Of a stretch of DNA of 64,000 nucleotides, positions 46,493-57,369 are shown in pieces. The position numbers and the translations under genes are program-made. The notes beneath the pieces were generated by a model. The model had not been told where the DNA came from. It did not search any database and saw nothing but the letters and a program-made list of their open reading frames with translations. Source of the stretch: Lunularia cruciata (taxonomy: Eukaryota; Streptophyta; Marchantiopsida; Lunulariales; Lunulariaceae). The stretch covers positions 19,225,001-19,289,000 of the forward strand of contig OX419755.1 in the NCBI GenBank assembly GCA_948567375.1, in the 5' to 3' direction. Each line of letters begins with the position of its first letter. Position 1 is the stretch's first letter.

Positions 46493-46921
46493 TGATAAAA
46501 TAACCGAACAATCACTTGTCTAGAAGTTCAATAAGATAGTTGGACAATCACTTGTCTGGAAGTTCAATCGGATGACATGACAATGATATACCTGTTTATG
46601 TATATTTATAAATGCACTAAGTAATAAAATAATGAAAGCGGGTGTGAGCCGTTTCTACAATGGAGGTAGCTTCCGAGACAAGAAATGAACCATGTTATCT
46701 CTTGTTATCATTTGAATCAGATGACATGACAGTGGTATACCTGTTTATGTATATATATAAATGCAAAGAGTAATAAAATAATGAAGGCGGGTTTGAGACC
46801 ATTTCTGCAATGGAGGTAGCTTCCGAGACAAGAAATGAACCATGTTATCCCTTGTTATCATTTGGTTTCTGAGTTTATGATGTACTATTGCAAGAGGTTC
46901 TAGGGACTCTGTTTTCTAACA
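46493..46921 (+). repeat. 3' LTR of the Copia element, with internal duplication
   Basis: 429 bp, starting TGATAAAA and ending TCTAACA. A roughly 149-bp unit from gatgacatgacaatg (46571) is repeated from 46720, and a short ttggacaatcacttgtct unit is also doubled at its start. The 5' LTR has only one unit of each. Confidence 0.85.
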
Positions 46922-46925
46922 AAAT

Positions 46926-47464
46926 TGTCCATGTTTTTACATGGTTCTGAGGTTCTAGACACCAAACGTCCAATTTCCCATTTGAATCAAATTTCTCATT
47001 CTAAAGCGAGATTTAACACCATCTCACCTCTTAAATTTTATTCTTCGAGTGCTTGATGGGGTCGTCCGCATCCTTCTTGTTATCTTATGTGCGAATCATT
47101 TACATTTCCGGACATGTTTTTGGAATGGGAAGGACACTAAGTCAATGCAGTAGTTATGGACTATGCGCATTAGCATGTGAGGAAGTATTCAACTGTAGAT
47201 ACGGTTTTTCAATGGGGAAGCAAGCTACTTATAATTTTTAGTCTGCTTTTTGTACTCCGTTAATGCTTAATGAGATTCTCAAGGGTCATATTAATACATG
47301 GCATTTTAACACAAAATTAAAGGATACAATGTTGTGAGTTAGAACACTTAAAAGTTGCTCATGGATGTACCGCTGTATACTATAAAATTAATTTCTGGAA
47401 TTTCATTGAAAACTAATGGGGTCGCAAGAAATATATACTATAAATTGGATCGAGAAAATTAATT
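46926..47464 (+). repeat. Shared block A, copy 2
   Basis: Begins at ttgtccatgtttttacatgg directly after the Copia 3' LTR and matches 18180-18720 and 51345-51880. The plus frame 47053-47241 encodes HVFGMGRTLSQCSSYGLCAL and EVFNCRYGFSMG, close to the frame in copy 3. The 5' half of the block, present in the other copies, is missing here because retroelement sequence lies to its left. Confidence 0.8.
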
Positions 47465-49085
47465 CTATAGACGGTTATTCGGAAATTTTTTAACAGGGAA
47501 GAATGTATCTAAAAATTCTGTAAAGACTGCAAGGATTTGTATAACAATAATCATAATAACGTAAACTGAAATGACTCCAAGAAAGTATAGTAGTGCCTTC
47601 TTTACCTCTTTACCTGTAATCTTTGCATGGTTGGTGTTCGGAATATGATCTACTCCAGTAGGTACCTCAGTAACTAGTAATGGTGCTCTTGTTACCCTTC
47701 TAGGATCACGTGCCTGCAATGGTGAAACATTCTATCAGCAATGTGTTATGATCTTCACTGAGTGGTAAAAGCAGAAACTTGTTTGGGACATCTAAGACCC
47801 TAAAGCACCAAAGAATGATCACCTTCATATCTGCCTTGACAAGAAAAATTAACCGTAGTAGATGTTGGAACATTGTACAGTTATCAGCATCAGGCGTACA
47901 GATTGAGAAATGATCCTCCTTAACCGTGATGAAATTCTGGCCGATTCTTGCAGAAGCTTCTGGTACCAAGATACCCCGAAACGCTCCCGTGGCCTACATT
48001 AGGCAAAATTCAATGTTATTCATACCTTCGTAATGAACCAAATCCAGTAGAACTAGTAGACACTTGGAAAGTGTCCATTAGAGATACTAAACACTAGAAA
48101 TGTTTCACAACCGGAGAAACGGAGCATATATTTCCATTACCTTAACAGAAGATTCAGATGGAATTGTTGTCTCAAGTCCTTCTCCAACAGCAAAGATCTG
48201 CCAATATTTAAAACGTTTTTGCTTGCACAGCGTGTCGAATTCGGCATTTTGTCTTGCGGCATCTGTGCTCAACTGCTCCATGTACGGCCACAACGGACTT
48301 CTATACAGAACATGCTCTTTGATCTTCGCAAGATCCTCCATCCCAAAATGAGGAGTTCCAAGAAAATAAATTCCACCAAGGCTTTTCAGGAATTCTTTCC
48401 TTAGGACGCTCTGCTCAGAAGCATTGACATTCTTGTCAGCAAGCAAACATAATTGTTTGATGATCAGACGGCCAAAACTATGGCCAACTAATACGATTGG
48501 CCGTCGTCCAGTTCCTCCATCTAAAACATCTTGAATTGCCCAAAGAATCTCAGTCAACAAACTTTCTGCAATATTGGACAAATCCATCCTCCCTTCTCTA
48601 GCGGTTTTCCTTATGCTTGAATCATAAGAAGCCAGAAGAACTCGAGCATTGGGAAGCCATTGTTTTGGCCAGATCTTCACAGGGTCACTTTTACAGGTCC
48701 ATGTAGTCAAATGAACAAATGCATTTTGCTCAAACTGAAGTCCGTGGAAGAAAATAATTTCAATATCTGGTTGCTCCGGATCGTGTAGTAATCGAATTCC
48801 ATCGCTTAGCTGAAACAATATTCCAAAACTTTTTACAGTTTATTGTGTATTCCAGAATGTAATTAATTCTTATCAAGTTGAAACAAACACGTCATCTTTT
48901 CAAATTAAATTCTGCAGCAGATAGCAGTTTACTATCCATTTCAGTAGAACATGAACAATCCACCGACACAAACTCACTAGATTGAACCACCGTTTGTGTT
49001 ATTTGTAAGGCTCAAGAACGAGCAGTACCTTGCGGATGACTTGGTTCTCCAGTTGAAGACCAATAGATGAACTACTTGCTGCCAT
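47465..49085 (-). CDS. HNL copy D: intact hydrolase with membrane-like tail, no NB-ARC
   Basis: Four exons are open and in phase: 49085-49029, 48809-48141, 47993-47823 and 47713-47465, giving about 381 residues. The first three have the same sizes as in copy 1. The hydrolase keeps FFHGLQ, GHSFG (followed by R where the others have G) and EDHFSICTP. Exon 4 starts with the linker ARDPRRVTRAPLLVTEVPTG but after about 36 residues leaves the NB-ARC sequence and reads KALLYFLGVISVYVIMIIVI and QILAVFTEFLDTFF, a strongly hydrophobic stretch of about 30 residues, ending FPNNRL and stop. So a receptor hydrolase would be attached to a membrane-like helix. A CAG|GTAAAG donor just before the tail means the tail might be an intron in another transcript. 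Function is inferred only. Confidence 0.65.
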
Positions 49086-49609
49086 CCTCTTCCGACCTGT
49101 GTTTTCCAAATTTTAAACAGAAAAGCTTTAGATAGTAATGTTACAATCGTTAGGATGCTGGCATGGTAAGGACTTCATGAACGACAAATCTCCTGGACAG
49201 TTTATTCTTCTCTTCTTTTCTTCACCATCTCGGCGCTTCGTGGTATAATAATATTACCATCCACATCAAGAGGTGTACTACTACAACCGTAGTGGAAAGC
49301 TGGCTACACCGAGCACCATACGGAGTCGGAGTTATGATGCAAGTGATGTACGCTTTAATTTGCTAGACATCAGGCAATCGGGACGAAAAATAAGAATATC
49401 TAACTCTTGCATATTTTGGCCAGAATACTCACACAAGTTAACTAATCATATACATATCTTTAAGATACGGATTTCCATAATATATATAGGTATATGAGAG
49501 CAGAAGCCAAGAAGCCGTTCTGGGAACGGGTTATCCAGAACTCATGAACTATAAATGATCCATAAACATGAATTATAAATGATCGATAAACAAGATGTAC
49601 ATGAATTTC
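49086..49609 (-). promoter_or_regulatory. Immediate upstream region of HNL copy D
   Basis: Matches 23623-24040 upstream of copy 2, so the likely 5' UTR and core promoter are shared. Compared with copy 2 there is an insertion around 49490-49620 (a gatccataaacatgaattat unit doubled as gatcgataaacaagatgtac). No defined promoter element is recognised. Confidence 0.4.
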
Positions 49610-51349
49610 CCAATATAAGTGCGTAGATCCCATAGTTCTGAAAGACTGAATGAACAATACACTAGATTCCTTACGTGTGGTACCTGAGGTTGAAAGAAAT
49701 CACTGCACTTGTTCCAATGAGAAGTACTTCATTTTCGAAACTGATCTTCGAATTGTTGGTTCGAAGCTTAGTAGAATGAACGAGAGCCCTATTTGATCTT
49801 CTCACCTGAAATAGCAATTACTTTTAGAACAAAATATACAGAGAGGGACTTCTCGTACTTTGGCATCTTTACGGCCTATCTTTCCGGTTTTACAACTACA
49901 AGAGCCAGTAGTACAGCAGTTGATCCTGATCTATTAAACTTACCTTTGCTAAGGTATTAGAAAGCCGTTGAGCTGAGAAATCCTTCCGTAGATTTGATGC
50001 GCCTCCACCTCAGAGCTATCACAGCCGCAAACAATTGTGACTAACTTCCCAACTCCTAGATTTCCACATTCAGTCAAGCAAACATTCTGGAGTTCAAGAT
50101 CAGCTCTGCATATCGCACTTAGTATTGTCCAGCACAGGGTCATGAGACTACCTTCTCTTCGAGAGGTTCCCCTTCGACTGGAATCAAGAAGCCAATGTTA
50201 GCTTAAGGTGTGTATCTCCCGAGGTGCACTTACTCCTCTCCTTGATTTCTGTCTAACTCTCTCCCCCTAACCAGTCACTCCCGTCTGGACGTCCGTGCTC
50301 TGCTCACTCGCAATTCACAGCAGATCAACCAACTCAAGGAAATGTTAATTGAAGATGTTGAGATTGGCATCCCAGCTGAGATTTTGAATGAAAAGAGGAG
50401 ATGCATCTAGCTCCGTGAATATTTGAAGATACAGATGGATACGGCTAGCAATTGCTAGCTGTAGCTATCTGTTTCCAAATCGCAATTGAAAAAATACGGA
50501 TGGGTACTCACAGACAGATGCTGCGCAGATTAAAGCATGCCCACAGATTGACGATTAAAGCGGTTAACATCAGGATGTGATTCGGCTCCCACACGCAAGG
50601 TCGAGTCGCGATCGATGAAACGTTGCCAGATCCCACCATGAGAGCACAGGACGGGCAAGAATTAGAGTGGAAAGAAAGTCATAGGTCCCGACCCCGTAAG
50701 CGAATATACTCGTTTGCAGGCATGGGCAGAGTCCTTTTGGTCTTCCAACCATGAAAGTCACATATTCGACACCTTCTATTACAGGAAAGTAGAATCCCGT
50801 AGAAGCCTTTCTTTCCAAGATATGACCTGTGAATATGCGTATATCTTCACCGTCACAATGATACGGGTTTTTAATGAAAAGGAAGGTCCAAGGAAAGGAA
50901 GTGACGAGCCATGTATGCATGTCTAAAACTTCTCAGTACAGATCTCGCAAAGTGTAGATCAGGAATTCAACGTAAGAGAATAACCGAGACGGCAAGTTGG
51001 AGACATTGGTACACGCGTAAAGCAACCGAGTGTCAAGTCAGCTGTATTTGGACTACCTGAAGGCGAGTTGGATAAGATAGGACGCACTCCTGTGAAATTT
51101 ACTTCGTTCTTTTTAGTCTGCTTTTTAGTGCTGTAAAATTTACTTCGTCCTTCTTAGTCTGCTTTGAGTGCTGATCTTTCAAACACTTTCCTGGATAGCC
51201 ATTCTGTGTGGGTAATATCGTAGTGATGGTTATAGTCCATACATTAGTGATTGTTGTAATAGAAGAGCCATCGCTAATCGCTAAGTGATGATAAGAATAC
51301 CATTAGTTGCTTAAATCCATGGAAGAACAATCGCACTAACTTATAAATA
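49610..51349 (-). repeat. Receptor 5' flank (copy C)
   Basis: Matches 16520-18100 and 24040-25400. The minus frame 50143-49949 encodes LTECGNLGVGKLVTIVCGC and differs from 17036-16842 at few residues, so the reading frame is kept. Near 51110-51170 a gtgaaatttacttcg...ctgcttttt unit is doubled. Confidence 0.75.
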
Positions 51350-52190
51350 CTTTTACATGGTTCTGAGGTTCTAGACACAAAAGGTCCGCTTTCCTACTTG
51401 AATCAGATTTCTCGTTCTAAAGCGAGATTTAACCCCATCTCACCTCTTAAATTTTATTCTTCTCGTGCTTGATGGGGTAGTCCGCATCCTTCTTGTTATC
51501 TTATGTGCGAGTCATTTACATTTCCGCACATGTTTTTGGAATGGGAAGGACACTAAGTCAATGCAGTAGATATGGACTATGCCCATTAGCATGTGAGGAA
51601 GTATTCAACTGTAGACACGGTTTTTCAATGGGAAGCAAGCTACTTATAATTTATAGTCTGCTTTTTGTACTTCGAGATTCGCTTATGCTTAATAAGAATC
51701 TCAAGAGTCATATTCGGAATAGATGGCATTTTATCACAAAATTAAAGGATACAATGTTGCGAGTTAGAACATTTAAAAGTTGTTCGTGATATAAAGCGGT
51801 AGACTATAAATCAATTTATGGAATTTCATCGAAAACTAGTGGATAGGCTCGCAAGAAATATATAGTATAAATTGGATCGAGAAAACTAATTATATAGACT
51901 GTTATATATCTGCCCCTCTAAAGCACTTGTTTTCCCAAAAGATTGTGACATTGATTAGTTCACATTAACATTCACAGTTAATCTTGAATTTAAAGTAGAA
52001 ATTTTCATTTTTTAAAAGATGAATGAGGAAGAAATGAAGATGGATCCCTTCACCATAAATTTACTGTGAACTTTCTAATCAGTTAGGTCTGAGTATATAT
52101 AGTGTATATTATAAATATCCTAAGTAAGATGTAATCATTATGACATGTCTGTTGGAGACTATTGTAAAATATGTATAACCTTTAAGAACT
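51350..52190 (+). repeat. Shared block A, copy 3
   Basis: Matches 18190-18960 over its full length. Frame 51493-51789 (+) encodes HVFGMGRTLSQCSRYGLCPL and EVFNCRHGFSMG. Here the block lies directly beside the receptor flank, as in the 16.5-19 kb region, so flank plus block is the ancestral arrangement. Confidence 0.8.
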
Positions 52191-53068
52191 ATCTAACCTA
52201 GACGTTGAAGACAAAGTTTAACTTCATAAACTTGAGAGTATCCAAGATTTGATCCAACCATACCAACAACACCCATGAGTAAAAGGATTCTAAGTAAGAT
52301 TAGTAGCTTGGTTATGTATAATTTTGAAATTCCAAAAGATTGTAATATTTCCTAGTGATTTAAAATTATATGGAAGTGAGAGTCTCTAAGGTTGGCTTTG
52401 AATCCAATGCTAGCACTAACAACTTTACAAGTTGATTCAAGAAGATGAGGTAGATTTTTGGATTATTCTTGGTGGTTTGTACTAACCTAAGGTATAATTA
52501 GGTTTTAGAAGATAATATTTATTCTTGATCCTATAATTCATGCTATAATGGTTTTGATTGATATATGAGTCATGATCACATGTCATAGACCAAGAAATGC
52601 TTGACCAAATTCAATTTTATATATAGTTGAGCAACTAGACAGGTGAATCATCATACTCTTAACTATGTAAAAGGTTGGTCAAAAGTCTTATTTATGTGCT
52701 CATTTTCAGTGTGTGAGCAAGTAGGCTAAATTCTATTGCAAATATAAGAACTATTTAGCTTGAGAGCCACTTAAATCTAAATCAAGGATACTTATGATTA
52801 CTTGGTGTTTGAACTACTAATCTCGAGTTTTTTGGATGAATTGTAATAATGAGATTGTGAATGATTGAATGTTAGCTTGCATCAGCTTCTACTGCAGACA
52901 TAGTTTCAAATCTTCAAGAAGGAATACTATAACAAATAACTTTGGGTTTGGTTTCTCGTCATAATGAGTTGAAACCCTTTCAAAAATAATTCACCTTAAT
53001 CACCTTTCATAAAAGTCACTTATGTTTTTTAATTTGTGGTGGGATTGATTACTAAAACACGTAGAAAA

Positions 53069-53152
<84 letters not shown>

Positions 53153-54900
53153 ATGTAGTATTTATAAATTTTTCTTCTATTAAATTTTATTTGAGTTGTA
53201 GAATTCATCAAAATAAGTAGATATTTTATTTAATTAAATTTTTTGCAGTATCAATAAATTAAAAACAAAAAGTGATGTATGTATGTTATTACTTGCTACC
53301 ATGTTTGGTATAGCATTCTAAGCTTTGCTTTAAAAAAAATTTATTTATTTATTATTAATATCTTGGATTACACGGTATAGTTGTGGAAGACAAAGTTTGA
53401 ATTCAAGTAGTTTTAAAGTTATCTAAACAAAATTTCAAAATGGAAGGGAAATTAACAACATAGAGGCTTGAGCTAAATTTTAAAATAATTATTGGTGGGT
53501 GATGTGGTTCAAAGATTCTCATTAAGACTAAATATGATATAAATGATGTTCTTTTTTATAGAATTTATAAATCTCTATAAGATCTTCAAACATATGAGAT
53601 ATAAAACTTGAACTTAAAAGAGAATTTTTTGAACTTTATAATATAAAAGATACTCTTCAAATTGAAGATATGGATTTTGAAAGAGTAGATACTTAGTGAG
53701 ACTCTTTCAACTATAGATAACAACTGCAATATCAATTTTAAAGATAGTGTTATTTGAAATTTTAAGAGAGAAAAAATTCTTTACTTAAGATTCAAACATG
53801 GCTACGATTAACTTAACCCATGATTAAGATCCCAAAACTTTTGTGTTAATACCTTGGTTATGTATGGTTCTAAAATTGAAAAACAGTGTTTTTTCTTAGT
53901 ATTTTAGAATATATGTAAGGGAGAGAGTCTCCAAGGTTTTCTTGGCAACTATGATGCCTCATCTCTTTCCAAAGCACCTCTTTTTCTTGTATTTTTTAAG
54001 CTATTTATTATAGAAAAAATATTAAAAATTCCTTCATAAATTTAAATTTTAGGTGTGCTATTTCTATCAAGAGAATTTACAATAAAATAATTTGGAAAGA
54101 CATTATTAATAATAAATTACCTAAAGTTAGGTAGAAAATGTGTAGAAACAGTCAAACACTAATGAAGATGTGTGGTAGATGATAAATTACTTTCAAACCC
54201 AAGGGAAAATGCACCTTCAAGAGGAAGATGACATGGAAGGGATTTGATGCAGAGAACTAGAAGTAGTAGATCTAGACCAAGAGCACAAAGCATTGCTCTC
54301 CAAGAAAAAGATTATTAGACAAGAGAATCTTTGGCAAGGAAACCCTTTGCCTTGGAAAATATTTTTCCTAAAGAGAGACTTTTGCCTTGGGATGACCTCT
54401 GGCTAGAAAAAGCCATTTGGCTTGGAAGTTCCTTGGCCTGAATTTCACAAATAAATATGGCATTGTCAAACCAAGAAACTCATTTAATGATTGTTTGATT
54501 TTACTGACCACTCAAATGTGCAAGTAATGATTGCTCAACAATGGGTGTGCTCATCAAAATTTTGTAGCAGTTGAGCCAAAACCTTAAATATCCATTTGGG
54601 GCTTTGTTCATGTTCACTTTTTGCTAAATCAACCTAAGGTAGATTGATTGTGATTTCCTCACCCTTGGCAAGAAGTTTTACTTAGACCTTTGAAATTTTG
54701 AGAGAATGTGTCAATGTGAGTGTTAGGAAGTGAGAAAGAGAAGTGGGAATGATGAGAGGACAAAAGGGAAAGGATGTGGCCACTCCTAGTGCACCAATCA
54801 GGATGAGAAGTGCACCCAAATTCATCATCAAAGCCTAATGATTACTTAAGTGGGGATTGTACTATAGACAAGATTGGTTTGTAGCAAGAAGTTAGAATTC
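52191..54900. other. AT-rich intergenic region
   Basis: No gene, RNA or conserved motif recognised. Contains the AT microsatellite listed separately. The sequence is likely old transposon debris. Confidence 0.45.
53071..53150. repeat. (AT)40 microsatellite
   Basis: An uninterrupted 80-bp AT run; it produces an artefactual Ile-Tyr frame on the minus strand. Confidence 0.98.
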
Positions 54901-54972
54901 TTATTGTAGAATTGGGAATTGAATGATCATACGATGTTGCATGAATAAGAGATAATTGGAAACCAAGGCTAG

Positions 54973-55027
54973 AGAATTTGAGAGGGAACCTCTTTGCTCT
55001 AAGCAAAGAGGTTCCCTCTCAAATTCT
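54973..55027. repeat. Perfect 26-bp palindrome with 3-base loop
   Basis: Arms 54973-54998 and 55002-55027 are exact reverse complements around cta. In RNA it would form a long perfect hairpin. It lies at the start of the gag-like relic that follows. Confidence 0.95.
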
Positions 55028-55830
55028 ACCCCTAGGTGGCATAATTCTGGATAGTGTGTGGATTTGCCCAGACTTGACAATTGAAGCCAAGCTCAAGGCC
55101 ACATTTAAGGACAAGAAGACCAACGATGGTTGGTCTATTCCAAGTATCAAGGATCCTATGAGGAGGATCCAAGTCAAATCTATAATGAATTATTTTAATC
55201 CAATAAATAACCCACTTGAACAATAGTCAGGATCTTTTTTGAGTATTTATACCAAGGAAATCCTATGAATTGGGCAGCAATGTTTTAAGCAAGGTGAGAG
55301 AACTTGCAAGAAAAATGAATGAGGATGGAGGAGGGACTTTGGTGTCTCCTTTTTTTTCCATTTCAATCTAGGGATGAATTCACTAACCCCAAGAGAAAAG
55401 AAGAAGTACCAGACCACTTCTTCCCCATAGGGCATTTTGACAAACCTAAGGAATGAGCGCTAATGGTATGAAGGTACTTAGAGACTGATGCAGAATTTGC
55501 TCACACAAGGAAGTATGTGGAAGAAAAAGAAATCTACAACACCTTCAACTTCAAGCAGCAAAGGGAGCAGGAGATTGCTGTGGAGTTGATACTTAGGAAA
55601 TGATCCGCCACTCCTTCTAGGCCAAAGGCAACGGCTACAAAGAAGATGAGGAAAATCCTTGTGGAGGAAGAAGACGAGGATGATGAAGAAGAAGTCCATG
55701 ACAAAGGGAGCATTAGGCCACAACCAGATCCCACTCCAATGGCCAACAAACAATCATTCACAAGGATTGTGGTCTTGTCAAACAAGGATACGGCCAAAGA
55801 CCAAGGTGGAGAAGTACAATCTACCTAGCC
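54978..55830 (+). pseudogene. Gag-like retroelement ORF relic
   Basis: The first open piece (54978-55226) reads MRGNLFALSKEVPSQILPLG, then KDKKTNDGWSIPSIKDPMRR. Later pieces include HTRKYVEEKEIYNTFNFKQQ and an acidic stretch VEEEDEDDEEEVHDKGS (55660-55715). The order (N-terminal domain, charged middle) resembles the relic at 15490-16215. Stops occur at several places. No protease or polymerase follows. Confidence 0.45.
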
Positions 55831-56519
55831 CAAACTCCTCCAAGAATGGATAATACTTTGGAGAAAGGTAAAATGCTTGCCCATGGATGATATATTTAAG
55901 AAGCTTGAACTTCTAGTCTAGAGAAGATTATGGCAAGGGGTTTATGGATGATGCAATCCCCTCTATTCCCACCCGTAGGAAAAGCACAATTAAGTGAGGA
56001 AGGAGTCCTTTATGTTGAGGAGGTACATGAAATAGAAGACATGGGATGTAAGATGTGCTTGAGGTAGAAGACTTGCCAAGACAAGGAAGGTGTAATAGCC
56101 CAAGGATAGTAGCAGATTAGAACTCTCAAGAATCATTGATGCTCCAAAGGAGCATCTTGTCTTCATTATATAGCAAAGAGTAAGCTACACCCTTTGATTA
56201 GATACATGGATGGGTGATATATTGATGAGCTACACCCTTAGATTAGATACATGGATTGGTGATATGAAGATCCTTGCCTTATTTGGTTGGTAAAACATGT
56301 TTGACCAAATAGAATCTTGGACAATGTTTCAATAAGAATTCCTCTTTTGATGGCTCTTCTATCTGATCTACTATGACCATCATGTATAAAATCTCTAGAG
56401 ATATCACCAAACCAAATTTCACTTGTAGCTAATATCTAGCTAACTGTATTACAAACTTCTTCTCATTTAAGACACAATGTCCTTGTTGCAAAGCTGGGGC
56501 TCAAAAGATTGCACTACTA
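55831..56519. other. Spacer without recognised features
   Basis: Contains a doubled gctacacccttngattagatacatgga motif at about 56185-56255 but no gene. Confidence 0.4.
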
Positions 56520-57369
56520 TTGTTGCATTGGTCAAGTTAACTATAGGTTCTTGGGTGGACTCATATAATGGGTATCCTTTTCAATGGACAAGGTATTCTA
56601 CATGCTTGTGAAAGGCACCTCAAGTGTATTTTTGGAGAATGCACTCTACTTTGTATTCCTTTGCTCCATCCATGAGTGTTGGACAAGGTCAATCTTCTTG
56701 TATGAAAGGAAAGTGTGGATTTTGGGGTGCATAATGTCTTAGCAAAGAAATGTGTAACATTGGATGGATCTTCATATGTGAAGGTAACTTGCAATGACAT
56801 GCCATTGCTCCAATTCATTGCATGATGTGAAAAGGACCAATGAAGTAGCGTTTGAACTTATGAGAGCAAACCAATGTAATATTGGTGGTGGATAACAACA
56901 CTTGATCCCCAACTTCAAACTCCATGTGCAAGCTATGTGCATCTACATATTGTTTTTGGCAATTTTGGGTGATTTGTAACCTATTCTTAGCATTCTCCAT
57001 GCTCTGTTGGATTCAAGATACAAAAGCACTAACAACATCAAATTTGGTAGCCATTGGGCTAACCTTTACCAAGCTCAAAGTTGTGAAAGGGTGTTCTTCT
57101 TACATGTGGAAGAATGGTGCAACTTTTTTAGATGCACTTGCCAAAGTATTGTAGGTAAATTCCACCAAGAGAAATAGTAAGTCCCACCTTTCTTTCTCCT
57201 CCAAAGTGAAGTCCCATAGCATGTCCTTGATAGTGCAATTGGACCACTTTGTTGGTCCATTGGTTTGTGGATGGCAGGCCATGGACTTTGCAAGTTTAGT
57301 TTTGAAGACTCCATAGATTGTTCTCCAGAACAAACTAGTGAATTGATTGCCGTAATCTATGATAAGCAA
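56520..57369 (-). pseudogene. Ty3/chromovirus integrase and chromodomain relic
   Basis: Reading leftwards from 57369: YGNQFTSLFWRTIYGVFKTK, then MACHPQTNGPTKWSNCTIKD and LLVEFTYNTLASAS, which is the end of the Ty3 integrase core (the HPQT.GQ.E region with the catalytic Glu apparently lost, since TKWSN stands where TERVN is usual). Then ADAHSLHMEFEVGDQVLLST and RYFIGPFHI, the GPY/F module, and at 56600-56520 KGYPLYEST.EPIVNL after a TGA where Trp is expected, a chromodomain signature. Chromoviruses use this domain for targeting to heterochromatin. Gag and RT are not seen. Confidence 0.85.

Larger units (their letters stand above)
43513..46921 (+). mobile_element. Defective Copia (Ty1) retrotransposon with both LTRs
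   Basis: The 5' LTR (43513-43767) starts TGATAAAA and ends TCTAACA; the 3' LTR (46493-46921) has the same ends. In order: primer site, gag, zinc knuckle, protease remnant, then reverse transcriptase end and RNase H. Integrase and the first part of reverse transcriptase are absent: coding jumps from the protease region near 44.95 kb to the pre-RT linker near 45.0 kb. Multiple stops occur. The element is not autonomous. The five bases on each side (ataat and aaatt) do not match, so there is no clear target duplication. Confidence 0.85.

Noticed and set aside
43508-46926. A five-base target duplication for the Copia element
   Set aside because: The flanks (ataat and aaatt) do not match; only the LTR ends are supported.
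53029-53211. Ile-Tyr frame on the minus strand
   Set aside because: Produced by the (AT)40 microsatellite.
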